This document shows positions 42,396-50,272 of a stretch of 61,439 nucleotides of DNA, piece after piece. Origin of the DNA: Cloacibacillus sp. (lineage in GTDB: Bacteria; Synergistota; Synergistia; Synergistales; Synergistaceae). Location: the NCBI GenBank assembly GCA_036655895.1, contig JAVVPF010000018.1, forward strand, positions 1 through 61,439, read 5' to 3'. The notes beneath the pieces are model-generated. The model did no database searches and was not told where the DNA came from. It saw only the letters and a program-made list of their open reading frames with translations. The translations under genes were made by a program, and so were the position numbers. How positions within the stretch are numbered: position 1 is the first letter of the stretch; every line of letters starts with the position of its first letter.

Positions 42396-43136
42396 ATGAG
42401 AAAAATAATCCAGATCGATGATGAAAAATGCGACGGCTGCGGCGTATGCGCCAACGCCTGTCACGAACGCGCCATTGAGATAGTAGACGGCAAGGCGCGC
42501 CTTGTAAAAGAAAGCTACTGCGACGGGCTTGGCGACTGCATCGGCGAATGTCCGAAAGACGCGATCTCATTTGTGATGCGCGACGCCGAGGCCTACGACG
42601 AGGCGGCGGTGAAAAAACGTATCGCGGAGACCATAGCTCCTAAAGGCGGGCGCACGGGCTGTCTCGGCTCTGAGGTCAGACAGTTCCGCCGCGAATGGAA
42701 GGATAATTTCGTCTACCCAAACGGCGACCGCGTTGAAATAAACGCCTCCGAGCTGACCAACTGGCCGGTGCAGCTTGCGCTCGTTCCAACGGACGCGCCG
42801 TATCTCAAGGGAGCGAATCTTCTGCTTGCGGCGGACTGCACCGCCTTCGCCTACGCTGAGTTCCACAAGCGCATCCTAAACGGACATGTCGCGCTTATTG
42901 GCTGCCCGAAGCTTGACGACAGCGCCTTTTATCTTGAAAAGCTCACCGAGATATTTAAAATAAACAGACCGCGCGAAATTACGGTGGCCTATATGGAGGT
43001 GCCCTGCTGCGCCGCGCTGGTGCGCATAACGCACGAGGCGATGGAGCGCGCCGAGCTGCACGTCGTCCTAAAGCTCATAAAGCTGTCGCTGAACGGCGGC
43101 TTTATGGAAATAAAAACTATAGAGCCGAAAAAATAA
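42396..43136 (+). CDS. 4Fe-4S dicluster ferredoxin-like protein
   Basis: A 246-aa cytoplasmic protein. The N-terminus holds two 4Fe-4S motifs: CDGCGVCANACHERAI and a modified second one, CDGLGDCIGECPKDAI, where Leu replaces the usual second Cys. The remaining 170 residues include further Cys (CLGSE, AADCTAFAYAEF, GCPKLDD, EVPCCAALVR) and no known catalytic motif that I recognise. Such proteins often sit beside Rrf2 regulators and hcp in anaerobes and may pass electrons to Hcp. It follows the first Rrf2 gene. Role is inferred from context. Confidence 0.8.
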   Translation: MRKIIQIDDEKCDGCGVCANACHERAIEIVDGKARLVKESYCDGLGDCIGECPKDAISFVMRDAEAYDEAAVKKRIAETIAPKGGRTGCLGSEVRQFRREWKDNFVYPNGDRVEINASELTNWPVQLALVPTDAPYLKGANLLLAADCTAFAYAEFHKRILNGHVALIGCPKLDDSAFYLEKLTEIFKINRPREITVAYMEVPCCAALVRITHEAMERAELHVVLKLIKLSLNGGFMEIKTIEPKK

Positions 43137-43163
43137 AAGGCTCCGCGTGAAAGCGGCCATAAA

Positions 43164-43208
43164 AAAATTGCCGTTCTAATTGTCATCTCGAAATATAACG
43201 GCAATTTT
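43164..43208 (+). terminator. Terminator after the ferredoxin-like gene
   Basis: AAAATTGCCGTT and AACGGCAATTTT form a perfect 12-bp stem with a 21-base loop, T tract within the 3-prime arm. Confidence 0.6.
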
Positions 43209-43287
43209 AACGATTGTTTCACGCCGAATATATGTAGAATAACAAAGTAATAATATAAATACTGTATTCGGACGTGGAGGTCTGTTA

Positions 43288-43644
43288 ATGAAACAATTAT
43301 TTGACGCGTTGGGGAAATGGGGCTGCAATGTCGACGACGCCCTCGTAAGACTTTTGGGCGACGAGGAGCTTTATATCGACTGCCTCGAAAGCGTTCAGTG
43401 CGACCCTGCATTTTATGCTCTTGGGGACGCGCTGCGCGCGGGCGATAAAGAATCGGCCTTTGAAAACGCCCACACGCTGAAGGGCGTGCTCGGAAACCTC
43501 AGCCTCACGCCCCTTTCCGTCACCGTCTCAGAAATGGTGGAGCCGCTGCGCGGCGGCAGCGACGACGGCCTGATGCCGGTCTATGAACAACTGATGGCAC
43601 AGCGGAAGGAACTTGAAGATATTTTGAGCCAGTACAAAAAATAA
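43288..43644 (+). CDS. Orphan HPt (histidine phosphotransfer) protein
   Basis: A 118-aa four-helix protein. ENAHTLKGVLGNLSLTPLSVTVSEMVEPL is the HPt signature, with the phospho-accepting His in AHTLKG. It passes phosphate between a hybrid kinase and a response regulator. No kinase lies next to it, so its partners are elsewhere. It has its own upstream region and a terminator directly after, so it is a single-gene unit between the two Rrf2 genes. Confidence 0.85.
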   Translation: MKQLFDALGKWGCNVDDALVRLLGDEELYIDCLESVQCDPAFYALGDALRAGDKESAFENAHTLKGVLGNLSLTPLSVTVSEMVEPLRGGSDDGLMPVYEQLMAQRKELEDILSQYKK

Positions 43645-43659
43645 AACCCTCCCACGCAC

Positions 43660-43690
43660 CGCGGCCTGCAACTTAGGCCGCGATTTTTAT
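43660..43690 (+). terminator. Terminator of the HPt gene
   Basis: CGCGGCCT and AGGCCGCG, 7-base loop, followed by ATTTTTATTATTTT. Confidence 0.88.
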
Positions 43691-43780
43691 TATTTTATAG
43701 TTGATAATTTATATCCACTATGTTATTATTCTCGCATAATAAATGAATGATACAAGACGATATAAAAGGAGGGGCTTTGG

Positions 43781-44188
43781 ATGATGATGACGCGGGAAAC
43801 AGATTATGCTGTGCGCATTCTGCGCGCTCTCTCTTCGTCACCTCGGCTCTCGCTGCGCCAGATATGCGCCTCTGAACTGATTCCGGTGCAGTTCGCCTAC
43901 AAGATATTAAAAAAACTGGACAAAGGCGGCTACGTGGAGGTTTTTCGCGGCGCAGAGGGCGGATGCAGCCTTAAGGCGGATCTTTCCTCCGTCACTCTCT
44001 ACGACCTTCTTGCCTGTATCAACGAAGAATTTCTTATCAACGCCTGCATGTCGCCGTCTTACGACTGCCAGTGGCGCAAAAGCCGCTGCGGGACATGCCG
44101 CGTTCACGACAACCTTAAAAAAATACAATTTACCATTGATGAAGAATTAAAAAAACATACTCTCGACGAGTTGCTCAACTTGCCGTAA
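43781..44188 (+). CDS. Second Rrf2 family Fe-S regulator
   Basis: A 135-aa winged-helix protein. TRETDYAVRILRALSSSPRLSLRQICASELIPVQFAYKILKKLDKGGYVEVFRGAEGGCSL is the Rrf2 HTH and wing. A Cys-rich loop NACMSPSYDCQWRKSRCGTC supplies likely Fe-S ligands. ATG 43781 has GGAGG eight bases upstream. It stands 71 bases before the CODH-like operon on the same strand, so it is the natural candidate regulator of that operon. It is only distantly similar to the Rrf2 protein at 41.9 kb. Confidence 0.88.
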   Translation: MMMTRETDYAVRILRALSSSPRLSLRQICASELIPVQFAYKILKKLDKGGYVEVFRGAEGGCSLKADLSSVTLYDLLACINEEFLINACMSPSYDCQWRKSRCGTCRVHDNLKKIQFTIDEELKKHTLDELLNLP

Positions 44189-44259
44189 ATTTTTTTGCGG
44201 CTTAACTGGACAAAAAATATCTAATATATTCGCCGGATTACGGCGGGGGAGGAAATTTA

Positions 44260-46143
44260 ATGAATCAGTGTTTTGGATGCAACACCTGCAAAAGCGCCGA
44301 CAAGCCGCTTGAAGATTTTATTCGCTCACTTCCTATGGAGACCTCTCATCACAGGGTCGAGGGACAGTCCGTCAAATGCGGCTTCGGCCTCCAGGGCGTC
44401 TGCTGCCGCCTCTGCTCAAACGGCCCGTGCCGCATCACGCCGAAGGGCCCCAAGGGCATCTGCGGGGCGACGGCGGACGTGATAGTAGCGAGGAACTTTC
44501 TGCGCGCAATAGCGTCGGGCTCCGGCTGCTACATACACGTTGTGGAGAACACGGCGTGGAACTTAAAGAACACGGCGCTCTCAAAGGGCGTCATCAAAGG
44601 CGAAAAAACGCTTGACCGGCTTGCGCGACTTTTTGGCATAACGGCGGCCGACAAATACGAGCGCGCGCTTGCGGTGGCGGAGGCCGTGCTTGCCGACATC
44701 TACAAACCGGAGCACGAAAAGATGGAACTTGTCAAAAAGATGGCCTACGCGCCGCGCTTCGCCAACTGGGAAAAGCTGAACATACTGCCGGGAGGCGCAA
44801 ACGCGGAAATTGTAAAGGGCGTCGTAAAATGCTCCACAAATCTCAACTCCGACCCGGTGGATATGCTGCTTTCCTGCCTTAAGCTAGGCATCTCGACGGG
44901 CCTCTACGGCCTCACTCTGACAAACCTTTTGAACGACGTGATGCTGGGCGAGCCGGAGATACGTCTTGCGCCGGTGGGCCTTAGCGTCATAGACCCGGAT
45001 TATATAAATATCATGATAACGGGCCATCAGCACTCATGCTTCTCATATCTGCAAGACAGGCTCATTGAGCCGGAGGTGGCGGCAAAGGCAAAGGCCGCGG
45101 GCGCTTCTGGCTTCCGCCTCGTTGGATGCACCTGCGTCGGGCAGGACCTTCAGCTTCGCGGCGCGCATTACGAAGAGGTCTTCGTGGGGCACGCCGGCAA
45201 CAACTACACCTCCGAAGCCGTGCTTGCCACAGGCGCGATAGACGCGGTGCTCTCTGAGTTCAACTGCACTCTGCCCGGCATCGAACCTATATGCGACGAG
45301 CTTAAGATAAAACAGATATGCCTTGACGATGTGGCGAAAAAATCCAACTCGGAGTACATGCCCTTCGTCTTTGAAAGCCGCAAAGAGGACAGCGACAGAA
45401 TAATTGATAAAATAATCGACGCCTACAAAGAACGCAGAGGCTGCGTGGCGCTCGACCTTCAGCCGGAGCACGGCAACAGCGATACTCTCACCGGAGTCTC
45501 CGAAGTCTCTCTTAAAAATTTCTTGGGCGGCGACTGGAAGCCTCTCATCGACCTCATCGTCTCCGGCGATATAAAGGGCGTGGCCGGCGTCGTCGGCTGC
45601 TCAAACCTCACCTTCGGCGGCCACGACGTGCTGACGGTGGAGCTTACGAAAGAGCTTATCAAGCGTGACATCATCGTCCTCTCGGCGGGCTGCTCGTCGG
45701 GCGGCCTTGAAAACTGCGGGCTTATGCGCCCAGAGGCGGCGAAGCTCGCAGGGCCGAAGCTGCGCGCGGTCTGCGAGAAGCTTGGCATCCCGCCCGTTCT
45801 GAACTTCGGGCCGTGCCTCGCCATCGGACGGCTTGAGATAGTGGCGACGGAACTTGCAGAGGCGCTTGGCATAGACCTCCCGCAGCTTCCGCTTGTGCTC
45901 TCCGCGCCTCAGTGGCTAGAGGAACAGGCGCTTGCGGACGGAGCCTTCGGCCTTGCACTCGGCCTTCCGCTGCATCTGGGAGAAGCGCCGTTCATCACGG
46001 GAAGCAAAGTTGTGGTCGATGTGCTCACGGAAAGCATGAAAGAGCTTACTGGCGGACAGGTGATAATCGAGCCGGACGCGGCGCTTGCGGCCGATAAGCT
46101 TGAAAATATAATACTCGGCAAACGCGCCGGCCTCAACATCTGA
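44260..46143 (+). CDS. cooS: CooS-type carbon monoxide dehydrogenase homologue lacking catalytic Lys and His relay
   Basis: A 627-aa protein of CooS length. B- and D-cluster cysteines are kept (VKCGFGLQGVCCRLCSNGPCRI, GICGATAD). C-cluster ligands are kept: His in ITGHQHS, Cys in GCTCVGQD, SEFNCTLP, VVGCSNLT, SAGCSSGG and NFGPC (Cys519). But the general acid/base Lys (Lys563 of CODH-II from Carboxydothermus, 37 residues after the last Cys) is Gln556 (LEEQALADG for HEKAVAIG). The proton-relay histidines (HSGHAKHLAH) are replaced by YIHVVENTAW. GGGGAGG precedes the start. A CooF-like ferredoxin and an FAD oxidoreductase follow. The metal site is probably built, but ordinary CO oxidation is doubtful. 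Confidence 0.85.
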   Translation: MNQCFGCNTCKSADKPLEDFIRSLPMETSHHRVEGQSVKCGFGLQGVCCRLCSNGPCRITPKGPKGICGATADVIVARNFLRAIASGSGCYIHVVENTAWNLKNTALSKGVIKGEKTLDRLARLFGITAADKYERALAVAEAVLADIYKPEHEKMELVKKMAYAPRFANWEKLNILPGGANAEIVKGVVKCSTNLNSDPVDMLLSCLKLGISTGLYGLTLTNLLNDVMLGEPEIRLAPVGLSVIDPDYINIMITGHQHSCFSYLQDRLIEPEVAAKAKAAGASGFRLVGCTCVGQDLQLRGAHYEEVFVGHAGNNYTSEAVLATGAIDAVLSEFNCTLPGIEPICDELKIKQICLDDVAKKSNSEYMPFVFESRKEDSDRIIDKIIDAYKERRGCVALDLQPEHGNSDTLTGVSEVSLKNFLGGDWKPLIDLIVSGDIKGVAGVVGCSNLTFGGHDVLTVELTKELIKRDIIVLSAGCSSGGLENCGLMRPEAAKLAGPKLRAVCEKLGIPPVLNFGPCLAIGRLEIVATELAEALGIDLPQLPLVLSAPQWLEEQALADGAFGLALGLPLHLGEAPFITGSKVVVDVLTESMKELTGGQVIIEPDAALAADKLENIILGKRAGLNI

Positions 46144-46159
46144 AGGGAGGCGTGCCTCT

Positions 46160-46615
46160 ATGAAACGGATATTCATTGACGCGGACAAGTGCGACGGCTG
46201 CATGAACTGCTCGCTCGCCTGTATGAACGCACACCGCGGGGACGGCGGAAACAGCATCTACACGCTTGAGATAACGAACGTTGTGAACGAAAGCCGCAAC
46301 TTCATAATGCAGGATGAGCATAAAAACTACAGGCCAGTATTCTGCCGTCACTGCGCGGAGCCGATGTGCGTAGTGAGCTGCATGAGCGGCGCTATGAGCA
46401 AAGACGCAAAGAGCGGGCTTGTCCTTTACGACGAAAAAAAATGCGGCGCCTGCTTTATGTGCGTCATGAACTGCCCCTACGGAGTGCCGAAGCCGGATGT
46501 CGCTACGCGCTCCAAAGTGATAAAATGCGATTTCTGTTCTGACAAGGCGGACGGGCCGAGCTGTGTGAAGGCCTGTCCGAAAGAGGCCATCCACGTAGAG
46601 GAGGTCGACGAGTAA
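46160..46615 (+). CDS. cooF: CooF-like 4Fe-4S ferredoxin
   Basis: A 151-aa poly-ferredoxin of the HycB/CooF kind, with four Cys clusters: CDGCMNCSLACMNAH, CRHCAEPMCVVSC, CGACFMCVMNCPYG and CDFCSDKADGPSCVKACP. It shuttles electrons between the CODH-like protein and a redox partner, here most likely the FAD oxidoreductase encoded one base after its stop. It starts 16 bases after the cooS stop with a GGGAGG-type site. Confidence 0.88.
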   Translation: MKRIFIDADKCDGCMNCSLACMNAHRGDGGNSIYTLEITNVVNESRNFIMQDEHKNYRPVFCRHCAEPMCVVSCMSGAMSKDAKSGLVLYDEKKCGACFMCVMNCPYGVPKPDVATRSKVIKCDFCSDKADGPSCVKACPKEAIHVEEVDE

Positions 46616-46616
46616 G

Positions 46617-47843
46617 ATGAAACATCTGATAATCGGAGTATCCGCGGCGGGCATCGCCGCGGCGAAGACGATACGGGCGCTGCGGCCGGACGACGAAATA
46701 GTGATGGCCGCGAAGGATAAAGAGGTTCATTCGCGCTGTATGCTGCATCATTTCATCGGCGGCGCGAAGTCAGCCGAGGAGATAAACTTTGCGGGCGCGG
46801 ACTTCTTTGAAAAAAACAATATAAAGTTTCTGGCGGACGAGGAGATAACGGCGGTGACGCCGCAGAAGAATTGCGCGCTGGGCGCGCGATCCGGCGAGAT
46901 TACCTACGACACTCTGCTCATCACCACCGGCGCGCGGTATTTTATACCGCCGATACAGGGCTTTCGTGAGGCGAAAAACGTATTCGGACTGCGCGACCTC
47001 TCTGACGCGCGCAGGATAGACGACGCGGCGAAGGGCGCCGCCGAGTGCGTCATAGTAGGCTCCGGCCTTGTAGGGCTTGACGCGGCCTACGCGCTCTGCG
47101 AACGCGGCGTAAAGTGCCGCATCGTCGAGATGGAAGACCGCATTTCTCCGTTGCAGCTTGACAAGACGGCCGCCGCGCCCTATCAGAAATTCTTTGAAGA
47201 GGCCGGGTGCGAGTTTTATCTTTCAAAGCGCGCCTGCGGAATGGAGATGGACGACGCGGGAAACGCGACGCACGTGCTGCTTGAAAGCGGCGAAAGGCTG
47301 CCTTGCGCCTTCGTCGTCGTCACGGCGGGAGTGCGCCCGAACGTTGAGTTTTTGGACGGAAGCGGGATAACCGTAGACAGATGCGTTAAGGTCGACGACT
47401 ACATGCGCACGAACGTTGAAAATATATGGGCGGCGGGCGACGTGGCTGGCCTTTCCGGAATATGGCCGAACGCCGCGCTACAGGGCGAGACGGCGGCGAA
47501 GAACATCTGCTGTGGGTGCGTCAAATATACGGACCGCTACGCCATGAAGAACACGATGAATTTCTTCGGCCTTACAACGCTCTCACTTGGGCCAAATTCC
47601 GCGGAACCCGGCGACGAAGTCATAATAAACGAATGCCGCACCTCGTACATGAAGGCGATAGTCCGCGACGGGCGCGTGATACATCTCACCATACAGGGAG
47701 ACATCTCAAACACCGGTTTCTGGCAGGAGCTTGTAAAGCGCGGCGTCAAAGTCCGCAAAGAGGCGCGCGCCTTAAGCCGCCTCAGCTACGCGGACTTCTG
47801 GAACTGCGACGAAAAGAGCGGAGAATATCTCTGGGCAAAATAA
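46617..47843 (+). CDS. FAD-dependent pyridine nucleotide-disulphide-type oxidoreductase (FNOR)
   Basis: A 408-aa cytoplasmic flavoprotein. It has an N-terminal FAD fold (LIIGVSAAGIAAAKTIRAL), the loop SRCMLHHFIGG, the second dinucleotide fold CVIVGSGLVGLDAAYALCERG for NAD(P)H, and VTAGVRPNVEFL with NIWAAGDVAG at the FAD site. The C-terminal 90 residues are a specific extension. CODH-ferredoxin-FNOR clusters are known from other anaerobes and are proposed to reduce NAD(P)+ with electrons from CO. Here it completes that operon, though the CODH-like protein is atypical. Confidence 0.88.
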   Translation: MKHLIIGVSAAGIAAAKTIRALRPDDEIVMAAKDKEVHSRCMLHHFIGGAKSAEEINFAGADFFEKNNIKFLADEEITAVTPQKNCALGARSGEITYDTLLITTGARYFIPPIQGFREAKNVFGLRDLSDARRIDDAAKGAAECVIVGSGLVGLDAAYALCERGVKCRIVEMEDRISPLQLDKTAAAPYQKFFEEAGCEFYLSKRACGMEMDDAGNATHVLLESGERLPCAFVVVTAGVRPNVEFLDGSGITVDRCVKVDDYMRTNVENIWAAGDVAGLSGIWPNAALQGETAAKNICCGCVKYTDRYAMKNTMNFFGLTTLSLGPNSAEPGDEVIINECRTSYMKAIVRDGRVIHLTIQGDISNTGFWQELVKRGVKVRKEARALSRLSYADFWNCDEKSGEYLWAK

Positions 47844-47940
47844 CGCAAAATCGTAAGACGGTACAGCATTTATTGTAGGCGGCGTTGATTTTTTTCAAAA
47901 AAGTGCTACAATTCAAATGCTAATTCAGGAGAAATAACTG

Positions 47941-47969
47941 GAAGAGTGGGGTGTACCCACTCTTCTTTT
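47941..47969 (+). promoter_or_regulatory. Terminator-like hairpin in the leader of the rimP-nusA operon
   Basis: GAAGAGTGGG and CCCACTCTTC form a perfect 10-bp stem with a 5-base loop, directly followed by TTTTGTT, about 20 bases before the rimP start. It could act as an attenuator sensitive to NusA, the product of the second gene. Confidence 0.65.
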
Positions 47970-47987
47970 GTTACAGGAGGCGATTAT

Positions 47988-48491
47988 TTGAACCGGGAGA
48001 AGTACGCGGAAATATTCCGCGCTTTGTCCGAGCGCGCTGAAAAGCTCGGATATGAGTGCGCGGGCTTTGAGATCGTAAGCGAGAACGGCATGGAGATCAT
48101 CAGGCTTTATCTTGAAATGCCGGGCGGCATAGACATGAACGACTGTGAAACAGTCTCGCGCGAGATAAGCGAATATCTTGACACCATAGAGGAAGAACTT
48201 CCCGAGCGGTATTATCTTGAGATAAGCTCTCCCGGCCTAGAGCGTCCTCTTTTTTCAGCGGACGATTTCAGGCGTTTTGCAGGCAGCGAGGCGCAGATAT
48301 ATTTCAAAAAGGGCGGCCGCTCCGTGAAGGGCGTAATAGTAACCGCAAACGAAAGCGACGAGGCCGTAATAACAGAGCCGGGCGGAGGCCAGAGGACGAT
48401 ACCGCTCGACGAAATAAAAAGAGCGCACTTAGTCTATGTGCCGAAGACGGGCCAGAAAAAGACCTTTAAAAAAATACCTAAAAAGAAATAG
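47988..48491 (+). CDS. rimP: Ribosome maturation factor RimP
   Basis: A 167-aa protein needed for 30S subunit maturation. It shows LGYECAGFEIVSENGMEIIRLYLE, VSREISEYLD and the highly conserved YYLEISSPGLERPL, then the C-terminal SH3-like part with EIKRAHLVY. TTG 47988 has AGGAGG with normal spacing; an in-frame ATG at 47946 lies inside the leader hairpin and is rejected. First gene of the conserved translation/transcription super-operon. Confidence 0.95.
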   Translation: MNREKYAEIFRALSERAEKLGYECAGFEIVSENGMEIIRLYLEMPGGIDMNDCETVSREISEYLDTIEEELPERYYLEISSPGLERPLFSADDFRRFAGSEAQIYFKKGGRSVKGVIVTANESDEAVITEPGGGQRTIPLDEIKRAHLVYVPKTGQKKTFKKIPKKK

Positions 48492-48521
48492 AGAAACGCG
48501 CGAAAGGGGACGACAGGAAAA

Positions 48522-49631
48522 ATGCAGCTAGGAAAAGATTTTAAGAAAGTTCTAAAGCAAATAGAGGACGAGAAGGGGCTTTCTGAGGAGATCATAGTAG
48601 CCAGCCTCGAGGCCGCCATGGTATCGGCATATAAAAAATACAAGGGCGGCAATCAGCACACCGAGGTCTACATAGATGTTGAAAACGGAGAGTTTTCTCT
48701 ATATGAGGTCTATGAGATCGTGGAAGAGGTTACGAACGCCGACGCGGAGATGACGCTTGAAGAGGCGACGCGCCGCGGATACACGAACCTAGAGGTGGGC
48801 GACATCATCAGAAGCGAAGTGCTGCCGGAGGACTTCGGCCGCATCGCGGCTCAGACGGCGCGACAGGTGATAATCCAGAAGCTCAAAGACGCGGAGCGCC
48901 AGGTAGTCTACGAGCAGTTCTCGGATAAAATTGGCAATATAGTGGCGGGCGCCATCTTCAAGGCGGAGGGCGATCAGATACTTGTGCGCCTCAACGACAA
49001 GACCGAGGCCATAATGCCCAAAGAGGAGCGCATCGTCGGAGAGAGATACAACCCCGGCGACCGCATGAAGTTCTATCTGCTGGACGTTCGTCAGACGACG
49101 CGCGGCCCGCGCATAATCGTATCACGCACCCATCCCGGGCTTCTGCGCCGGCTGCTTGAACTTGAGGTGCCGGAGATACAGGACGGCGTAGTCGAGATAC
49201 GCAACATCGTCCGCGAGGCCGGAACCCGCGCGAAAATCGCGGTAGGCAGCCTCGACGTCAACGTCGAGCCGCTGGGAGCCTGCGTCGGCAAGCAGGGAAG
49301 CCGCATAAAATCTATCAGCAGCGAGCTGAACGGCGAAAGGATAGACATCATCGTCCACAGCAACGACCCGCTCAAATACATCACGAACGCGCTCTCGCCC
49401 GCCAAGATAATCCGCATCGAGCCGCTGCTCGACCAGGACAGGTCGGTGCTTGCCTTCGTGCGTCCCGACCAGTTGTCGCTCGCCATCGGCAAGGCGGGGC
49501 AGAACGTGCGCCTTGCGGCGCGCCTGACTGGCTGGAAGATAGACATAAAGGTCAAAGAAGAGGAAAAACTTCCCACGATGAAGGATCTCTTCCTCGAGAT
49601 GCCCGTAGGGTCCGACGAGGAGTCAAGGTAG
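48522..49631 (+). CDS. nusA: Transcription termination/antitermination factor NusA
   Basis: A 369-aa RNA-polymerase-binding protein. The N-terminal domain (KVLKQIEDEKGLSEEIIVASLEAAMVSAYKKY) is followed by the S1 domain (VAGAIFKAEGDQILVRLNDKTEAIMPKEE), KH1 (THPGLLRRLLELEVPEI, PLGACVGKQGSRIKSI) and KH2 (DQLSLAIGKAGQNVRLAARLTGWKI). It lacks the acidic repeats of the proteobacterial form, which is normal outside that phylum. Confidence 0.97.
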   Translation: MQLGKDFKKVLKQIEDEKGLSEEIIVASLEAAMVSAYKKYKGGNQHTEVYIDVENGEFSLYEVYEIVEEVTNADAEMTLEEATRRGYTNLEVGDIIRSEVLPEDFGRIAAQTARQVIIQKLKDAERQVVYEQFSDKIGNIVAGAIFKAEGDQILVRLNDKTEAIMPKEERIVGERYNPGDRMKFYLLDVRQTTRGPRIIVSRTHPGLLRRLLELEVPEIQDGVVEIRNIVREAGTRAKIAVGSLDVNVEPLGACVGKQGSRIKSISSELNGERIDIIVHSNDPLKYITNALSPAKIIRIEPLLDQDRSVLAFVRPDQLSLAIGKAGQNVRLAARLTGWKIDIKVKEEEKLPTMKDLFLEMPVGSDEESR

Positions 49632-49638
49632 AAGAGCA

Positions 49639-49953
49639 ATGGCGAAGCAGGCCGCGAACCAGACGCCTAAAAAACTGCGCCCGCGCACATGCGTCGGCTG
49701 CATGGAGGAGTCTCCCAAACGCGCGCTTCTGCGCGTCATAAGGACGCCCGAGGGCGAAGTACGCTTTGACCCGACCGGCAAGGCAAACGGGCGCGGTGCG
49801 TACGTTTGCGCCAGGCTCTCCTGCGTTGAGGCCGCAAAGAAAAAAAAGGCCTTTTCGCGCGCTTTAAAGGCGGAGGCGCCTGAGTCGCTTTACACTGAAC
49901 TTGCCGCGCGCTGCGCGGATGAGGAGAATCGCGATGAACGGCAGGACGGATAA
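49639..49953 (+). CDS. rnpM: YlxR/RnpM family RNA-binding protein
   Basis: A 104-aa basic protein. RTCVGCMEESPKRALLRVIR, then FDPTGKANGRGAYVCA, match YlxR (RnpM), which binds RNA and modulates RNase P in Gram-positive bacteria. It lies in its conserved place between nusA and infB, and its 3-prime end overlaps the next gene by 20 bases. Confidence 0.92.
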   Translation: MAKQAANQTPKKLRPRTCVGCMEESPKRALLRVIRTPEGEVRFDPTGKANGRGAYVCARLSCVEAAKKKKAFSRALKAEAPESLYTELAARCADEENRDERQDG

Positions 49954-50272
49954 GGCGCTCGACATGATGAGCATGGCCCGCAGGGCCGGCGAGCTCATCA
50001 TAGGACAGGACAAGATCTTCGACGCTATAAAGAGCGGCGGGAGGCTTGCCGTCTTCGTTACAGAGGACTGCTCGCAAAATGTTATGCGCACGCTGAACGC
50101 GGCGGAAGCACGCGGAAGCATAAAAATTTTAAACATAAAAGATACCGACAGGGCCCTTTTGGGACAGCGTCTTGGGATAAGCGCGGCGCAGGCCGCGGCG
50201 CTTCCAGAAGAAAGCGGCTTTGCGAAAAAGATTTGTTTTTTGATTGAAGACAGGAGTGATGCGGATGAGTAA
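49934..50272 (+). CDS. L7Ae-family ribosomal protein YlxQ
   Basis: A 112-aa L7Ae/L30e-fold RNA-binding protein (ALDMMSMARRAGELIIGQDKIFDAIKSGGRLAVFVTEDCS). These bind kink-turns in RNA. ATG 49934 has GAGGAG seven bases upstream, inside the end of the rnpM gene. It overlaps infB by eight bases, so all three are translationally coupled. Confidence 0.9.
   Translation: MNGRTDKALDMMSMARRAGELIIGQDKIFDAIKSGGRLAVFVTEDCSQNVMRTLNAAEARGSIKILNIKDTDRALLGQRLGISAAQAAALPEESGFAKKICFLIEDRSDADE

Noticed and set aside
47946-47987. Earlier start of rimP at 47946
   Set aside because: These codons fall inside the leader hairpin and lack a ribosome site; TTG 47988 has AGGAGG.
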